DNA from: Anthonomus grandis grandis
Lineage: Eukaryota > Arthropoda > Insecta > Coleoptera > Curculionidae
Reading direction: 5' to 3'
Assembly (NCBI RefSeq): GCF_022605725.1
Contig: NC_065551.1
Location: 3,906,001 to 3,970,000 of the forward strand
Length of the DNA: 64,000 nt
Shown here: positions 58,360 through 64,000 of the stretch, piece by piece
Position numbering within the stretch: the stretch's first letter is position 1
How the letters are laid out: each line of letters starts with the position of its first letter
The notes under the pieces: model-generated
What the model was told of the DNA's origin: nothing
Databases searched by the model: none
What the model saw: the letters and a program-made list of their open reading frames with translations, nothing else
Position numbers and translations under genes: made by a program

Positions 58360-59902
58360 CAGGGTGTCCGGAAAAAGGAGGCCAATCCGCCGGCCACATA
58401 TAGGATAGACCAAAATAATGCGACTTTAATTGGCAATCGGTATTCAATATACAGGGCATCAAAATGAGAAATATAAAATCGTTTTTTTGAAATAAGTCGA
58501 GTGTTTCATAACATATTAGATTAAAATTTGGTATGAGGGGGTTTTTTGGAACGAGAAATTGAAATCCGATTGGCTATACTTTGCAGAGGGCGCTACCTGC
58601 GGTATATTGCATATGCTAAAAATACCAAAACTTTTTTGTATCTCTATATAATAAAGTTGTAATAAAAAATTCTAATTATCCAATCTTTTCTTGTAAAAAA
58701 AGTATTCTTAGTAAATGTCGGCCTGAAAATCCGTTTATTAGATATCTTAATTTTAAAATCTAGATTCTTCTTTCTAAAAAAATTGGCTAACCTCGGGCAC
58801 CAGTAACTTTTTACTACAAGTTTTGGCTCAACAGTTGGGGAAACCGAGACACATAATATTTTACGGAGTCAACAACTTTACCCATTTCATCTTCAAAAAG
58901 TACAGGGCCTTTTACCCGACGATCCTGAGGCAAGACTTGCTTTTTGTAGATGGTTATGTGAAATGAATAATAGAAATGTGGATTTTATAAGGGCGATTTT
59001 GTTTACTGACGAAGCCACGTTCACGAGAAACAGCATCACAAATATCCTTAACGCACACATATGGGTTAAAGAGAATTCTAGGCCCATAGTTGAGATACAT
59101 CATCAAGTAAATTTTACTTGTGTGGGCAGGTATTGTGGATAACTTTCTTTTGGGACCTGTGATAAGCTAGGTAATTTCACTACTGATTCATTTCTGTTGT
59201 TTCTACAAGAAATACTATCCGATTTTTTAATCTGAAGATGTATGAACGACTTTGTGTATAGGGTTGCGATTTTAAATGAGGATTATTTAAGGGAAAGAAT
59301 CATTGCAGCTTGAAAGCATTTCAGGTTAAAATTAAATATTTTTCAAAGAAGCCTTAGATCTTGTTTAATAAAGAGGGCTCGTATGTGCATGCAAATGAAT
59401 GGAGGTCACGTAGCACAAATAATTTAGGGTCATTATTCTATGTTTTTTATTATAATAAGTAATTTAGCATTAATTTAGAAAAAATAATTTACGCTTATTT
59501 TGTTAACTTGTTAAAATGTATCTAAATTTTAAAATTAAGATATCTAATAAACGGATTCTCAGGCCGACATTTACTAAGAATACTTTTTTTAGAAGAAAAG
59601 ATTGGATAATTAGAATTTTTTACTAGAACTTTATTATACAGGGGTACAAAAAAGCTTAGGTATTTTTAACACATGCAATATACCGCAAGTGGCGCCCTTT
59701 GCAAGGTATAGTGAATCCGTGAATGGATGTCAATTTCTCGTTTTTAAAAACACCCTCACACCAAATTTTAGTTTAATATCTCATAAAACACCGAAATAAA
59801 AATTGAAAGCGCCCAATTAAAAAATTACATAACGAAAGTCGCATTATTTTGGTTCACCTTATATGTGGCCGGCTGATTGGCCTTCTTTTTCCGGACACCC
59901 TG
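58360..59902 (+). mobile_element. Internally deleted mariner-like element, about 390-bp TIRs
   Basis: Ends CAGGGTGTCCGGAAAAAGGA at 58360 and its inverse ending 59902, with TA at 58358-58359 and 59903-59904. The arms run about 58360-58763 and 59521-59902. The middle retains only parts of a plus-strand transposase, so it could move only with help in trans. Confidence 0.8.
58880..59430 (+). pseudogene. DUF4817-type transposase, deletion remnant
   Basis: Starts within the DNA-binding to catalytic linker: VQGLLPDDPEARLAFCRWLC near 58905, then the first Asp in ILFTDEATFTRNSITN near 59000 and AHIWVKENSRPIVEIHHQVN. A stop follows near 59140. The second and third Asp region is missing. A C-terminal MCMQMNGGHVAQII block survives near 59395. 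The preserved segments resemble the 46487-47569 protein. Confidence 0.72.
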
Positions 59903-59904
59903 TA

Positions 59905-60370
59905 TATAGAACACTGTACACAGATCATAGTACCCAGATAAGAAAAGCGAAAAGATTGCTACTGCGAGGTACTAGAAAGCATGCCAGAGAGTACTAAACC
60001 TTAAAAAAATCTCGCTAAAAACAAGGATGCACCATAAACGCAATTCGTAAAGAAGACAATGATTCCACACTTAGAGAAAAATACGGTCTGACCGTATTAT
60101 TTTACTTTACTGGAAACATCTTAACACGTCAAATACCTAGCAATGACGTGGTTTTTTTGTCTTCAACGTCCAATTGTTTATTCGTTAATTAATTAAGCCT
60201 TTTTTATCATTATTGTAGATGCCATTTTTATTCATTGTTAGTGGTTTTAATCTTTTGACATTGCCAGAGGCACTATAGCTTTTTATATGTATTGACGAAA
60301 ACCCTCAACTTGTGTAAGTTATTTTTAATACCTTTTGTGTTTTAACACTTAATCTTTAACATATAAGTTT
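59905..60370. other. Unassigned, possibly Penelope 3' region
   Basis: No coding frame. It lies directly upstream of a hammerhead motif on the same strand, so part of it may be the untranslated end of a Penelope-like element; this is only positional. Confidence 0.25.
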
Positions 60371-60374
60371 TCTT

Positions 60375-60420
60375 GGTTCCTGATGATGGACATGTTATAT
60401 GTCTGAAACATGTAGGATGA
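60375..60420 (+). ncRNA. Small hammerhead ribozyme, second copy
   Basis: Plus strand: GGUUC (stem I), CUGAUGA sharing its first C at 60380, U, stem II GGACAU-GUUAU-AUGUCU (six pairs including one G-U), GAAA at 60405-60408, palindromic ACAUGU as loopless three-pair stem III, A at the cleavage position, then GGAUG closing stem I with weak pairs. Core nucleotides complete; stem I is weaker than in the 20226-20269 copy. Confidence 0.6.
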
Positions 60421-60539
60421 GTAATTTTTAAATAAATTTAGGGGAGGATGACCGAAGCAATTTTAGTTACCTATTGACATATTAACTCCACTGCAAGTAT
60501 GGACTACTTCTTCAAATTCATATTTGTTTTTTTACAGTC

Positions 60540-61860
60540 AATGCAATGTAAAAGTATAATTTCTAGAAGAACGTTTGAACGATTGTCCCAAGAGAGAATT
60601 CGAAATTTGTTGAAAGTTGTACCAAAGCAGTTTCCTTTTTTAATAAGTGTTGTACAATTTTTTGCCGCACTTACGAATTGCTTGGCAACTCTACAAGCTC
60701 AAGCTTAAAAAAACTCCTCTTAAAATCTTTGCCGACAAGAAGATGGGCAGCTCGTCAGGATGCAGTAAAAATACTTTATAAACTCTATGGCAGAATTCAT
60801 CATTGAACCTCATAAACTCATTGAACCTTTGATCTTATTTGAGGAATATGCAACTGCGACTTCGAATTCAACTAGATCGACTCGGAACATCATTCATGCA
60901 GATCCTTTGGCATTTCTTACTTTCAAGATTCCATGCTATAAAACAAATATTGCAGATTTTTTTTTAAAAACACTTTTATATTACTCCAAAATATTACATA
61001 CAATTTTTTACACTAAATCTCCAAACAGTGCTTATAGAGCTGGCCTCGAAAAATAAGAATAACAATTAAAAAGAGTGTACACAAAAATCGTAGTAAGATA
61101 TACACAAATGAATTGTGAGTAGATTACTATAAATAAATTTTAGAAAAAGTAGCCACACAATTAATCCCATTAAATAGAAAAGTATTCTTTTAGTTTTATT
61201 ACAAAAGTTTTAAAATTTTGAATATTTCTCAAATTATTAGGTAGTCTATTAAATGCTTTGAATGCAGAGTACATTGGGCTATTCAATCCAATTATCGTTC
61301 TATTATACATGACATATAAATTTAATTGACCTCTGTATTGTGTCTATGAACGTTTTTTGACAATGTAACAGTTCTATTACTTTTTAATTTTTTGTTTATA
61401 ATTTTATACATGAGTTTACATTTTTCAAGATATGATTGATATCACCATAGCTGATGTGATAAAGACTATCGTGAACTGATTAAAGGTAGCTAATACACGA
61501 ATAGAGTTGAAAGTTTATGAAAAAAGCATTGAACATCCCAGGGAGTCAAGACGACTGTTTCCAGAAGAAGAAAAAGAAAGTTACAGACGAGATGGGAAGT
61601 TTAGTTGTCAGGTAGTGGTAATTTTTGGGTAAATACTTTAAACGCCATCCTAGACAACGCCGATTCTGAATTAAGAAAAGGGTGCCTAGCATATGAAAAG
61701 ATCTACGACATATTTTCACTGAATACTGAATTTGGCAACATCGATTTAAGTGAAATTTGCAGAACATTGAAACATTTGAGGAAAACTTATACTTCAGACG
61801 TTCAGTCTTTATTCGAGTACGAAATTATTCATTTCCACGCGTTCTGTACTTAATACTTAA
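60540..61860 (+). pseudogene. hAT transposase relic (ZMYM1-like)
   Basis: Fragments in order: FLKVVPKQF-like RNLLKVVPKQFPFLISVVQ (60600), then in another frame LKSLPTRRWAARQDAVKILY (about 60720), equivalent to LSTTRWSARDDA in the 680-5577 transposase. Then NFWVNTLNAILDNADSELRK at 61625 and IYDIFSLNTEFGNIDLSEIC. The C-terminal dimerisation block is not found. Same broad family as the first hAT but on the opposite strand. Confidence 0.62.
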
Positions 61861-62169
61861 CAAAAGTTGGAACCTAATTTAGATGATGTAATTATTTTCC
61901 TACGACTCTTAAATAAATAAATATAATTACGTAAAATGTTTTTAATACCCCTTTTTATTGTGAAGTCAACGATTTTTCAACATTACTAACACACACAAGT
62001 TTGAAATTTTAGGGATGTATTTTGTAGGGCGCAAAGGCGGCATTTTTTCTAAATTCGGCACTAAGAAAGGTGATTGGAAAAATTAGGTAGGTGCCAAAAA
62101 TATAGTGACATTGAGACGATCAAATGATTTAAACCTTACAAATCTGTCCGTCCTGATGGTATCTTTCCA
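61861..62169. other. Unassigned stretch
   Basis: AT-rich; AAATAAAT tract at about 61912-61925. No feature supported. Confidence 0.3.
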
Positions 62170-63500
62170 ACAACAAAGATACTCTAATAAAGGAAGGCGT
62201 TACGGTTTCATTCGAGAACAAAGAAGTGATGCTGGCCGTCTTTCTGGACATCACGTTTGACAACACATCATTTGAATCTTTAACAAGAGCCACAAGGGAA
62301 CTTGGAGTTGATGCAGCGATATGCAGGTGGATTGACTCCAAGCAAAAGTAGATTAGTAAACAGCGAATTGCTTAAGAAAGCTCAGATAATACGTGGATGC
62401 CTCTAGGGAGGGATATTCTCCCCTCTCCCGAGAACATAGACAAAGAAGAAAGGTTTAAACATAAGTCCTTTAAAATCTACAACACTGCCATTTGTACCAA
62501 AAGACGGAAATCAGGCTCAGGACCTCAATATTGTATAGTAGGTAAATTCCTCTGTTAAACCAATATTTGGATAAAACAATCAAGCGTTCGGAAACCACGA
62601 GTGCATGGACTGGGGCACTGCACATTAGATTAGCAAGAGAGAAGGAAATACAAAGACTATATCAGGGGCTATTAAAACTACGCGCACAGCATCCATAGAG
62701 ATCTTACTGCATTTGCCGCTACTTCATTCGATTGTTTAAGGCGAAGCCAGAGGTCTACAGATGATCTGGGTATAATAACAGTTAACTCGATTTTTCGACA
62801 TCAAAGAATTGAGACAATCCCTTAGAATAAAACCTTAAAAATGATGTCAGAAACTGTGATTCAACCTTTGAAGTTGGGTATTCAAGCAAAGGAAAATGGA
62901 GCAACAGCGACCGTAAGATTCGTAGGGATCTGATTATGTAACACAAATAGATAGATCAAAGAGCGACGAATACGTGGGAGCTGGAATTTTTTAAGAAAAA
63001 CCAAGCCAAGAGATGCATGATCAATCTATTAGGGAATCTTACATCAGTCGTTTAGAGAGAAATATTTGCAACACTTGAATGTGGCATTTGAAATGATATG
63101 AAAGCCTACAATAACATTAAGATTCTAATATTATCAGCCAGTCAGTCCTGAAAGCACTTGCGAATCCCAGGATTACATGGAAGCTAGAATTGTCTACTGT
63201 AATTAAAGAAGCTGAGAAACTCTAACAACGTAAAACTTGTGTGGCTACCGGGACACAGTGTTGTATCAGGAAATGAGAAAATGGATGAACTAGAAGAGGA
63301 TCTGGGGTACCAAAGAATACAACTCGCAGAAAAATACGAACCTGGGTTAAAAGACAACACCAAATTCACTATACAGAAATGTGACTTTGAACAGAGACAA
63401 CGTGCTTATGAAATTTTCAATAAACAAAAGGTCTAACGTTCAGGAGCGACCAACTGAGAACAATTATAGGGCTTCGAACGGGATTATGAGTACTACTTTT
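62170..63500 (+). pseudogene. R1-like LINE relic: RT fragment and RNase H end
   Basis: The RT piece reads EVMLAVFLDITFDNTSFESL and RATRELGVDAAICRWIDSKQ (62215-62345), matching the -FLDIEGAFDNTSFES- motif with a deletion removing part of the catalytic Asp box. A later piece near 62495 has the -F-KKRK-G--P- spacing. RNase H pieces ILILSASQSVLKALANPRIT (63130) and VWLPGHSVVSGNEKMDEL (63240) follow. The end reads DQLRTIIGLRTGL near 63460. Heavily deleted. Confidence 0.65.
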
Positions 63501-63559
63501 AAGTCTTCAAAGCAAAAAAAAGATTATTAATATTCTTATTCCTAAAACCGCTTCTAAAA

Positions 63560-63900
63560 AATTTTAATTTGCAACACCGCGGGCAAAAACTGATGTCATC
63601 TTGTGAAATGTCATCTCGACAAATGGCTTTGTGTTTACATTCGGAAAGTTCTGTGTTTTTCTTTAGTTTTTTATTTAAAAAAAAAAGTTCAGAGTCATTT
63701 CAGTGTTTTTGTGAATTGTTACGATAGTAAAAACTTGTGCCACACCATGGGAAAAAGGCGATTTAAGCCGATCTTTTCACAAGTAAATACGGATGTTGCT
63801 AACATCATATCAAGGGACAACCGTCGTCATAAAGGTAGAATAATAAAATCTATAATAAATATAAATAATTTAATTTCCATAAAAATGCGCTTTCTTAGAT
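63560..63900 (+). pseudogene. THAP-type leader relic, copy 2
   Basis: From about 63610 it resembles 240-420: GTTCTGTGTTTTTCTTT, then CAGTGTTTTTGTGAA, TAGTAAAAACTTGTGCC and GGGAAAAAGGCGATTTAAGC. The start codon that is ATG at 359 reads ATA here. The downstream part (FSQVNTDVANIISRDNRR) is not shared. Confidence 0.4.
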
Positions 63901-64000
63901 AAGTACCATTACTATAATGAGGTACGTTAAAAAACACATAAAGAGTTTATACATGGTAATATTGTTTGTAATTTAAAGCATAATCTATTAATAATTCATA

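Noticed and set aside
1..64000. CRISPR arrays, tRNA, rRNA, bacterial operons
   Set aside because: No regularly spaced repeats or RNA-gene structure seen; the sequence is eukaryotic.

Overview
The window is eukaryotic, AT-rich and almost entirely transposon-derived. The mix fits an insect, plausibly a beetle: mariner-like elements with a DUF4817-type N-terminus, Tc1, a TTF-zinc-finger hAT, Jockey/CR1-like and R1-like LINEs, a Ty3/gypsy remnant, Penelope-type hammerhead ribozymes and a DUF7869-like protein. No bacterial operons, tRNA or rRNA were seen. Family names come from reading protein motifs; no database search was run.

Layout. 0.1-0.45 kb: THAP-type leader relic. 0.46-6.8 kb: an hAT element with an 8-bp target duplication, its transposase gene split by a 2.4-kb mariner-like element; a small MITE lies in its upstream part. 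8.6-11.6 kb: LINE and mariner fossils and one GC-richer exon-like island. 11.6-15.5 kb: LINE with zinc-finger ORF1 and endonuclease/RT ORF2. 17.0-20.1 kb: a second LINE on the minus strand. 20.2 kb: a perfect 60-bp inverted repeat around a hammerhead ribozyme. 20.7-25.4 kb: RNase H, THAP and LINE relics and a GACGT-rich cluster. 25.4-27.5 kb: mariner, then a truncated Tc1. 28.2-36 kb: a decayed mariner-like element with an insert, and several MITEs, one family carrying YY1/Pho-like motifs. 36.5-38.7 kb: the best candidate host gene, three small exons with a complete mariner in its last intron. 40.6-43.5 kb: decayed DUF4817-type element with about 560-bp terminal repeats.

45.5-53.4 kb is a nested block. 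A minus-strand LINE is split by an apparently intact element (45840-48334: 417-bp terminal repeats with about two differences, uninterrupted 360-codon transposase with D161, D252 and D289). Next to it is the most unusual object in the window: a DUF7869-like gene, damaged at only three places, enclosed by inverted terminal repeats of about 55 bp (49655-51850). A Tc1 element sits at its right edge. 53.5-55.8 kb: gypsy remnant. 56.7-59.9 kb: two further CAGGG-ended elements. 60.4 kb: a second hammerhead. 60.5-63.9 kb: hAT, R1-like LINE and THAP relics.

How it works together. These are independent selfish elements rather than a pathway. Autonomous copies supply transposase or RT, many non-autonomous copies keep only the termini, and nesting orders the insertions: hAT before the 1939-4314 mariner, LINE before the 45840-48334 element, DUF7869 element before Tc1. 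The 45840-48334 element is probably the youngest insertion. Only the 36.5-38.7 kb exons look like ordinary host sequence.
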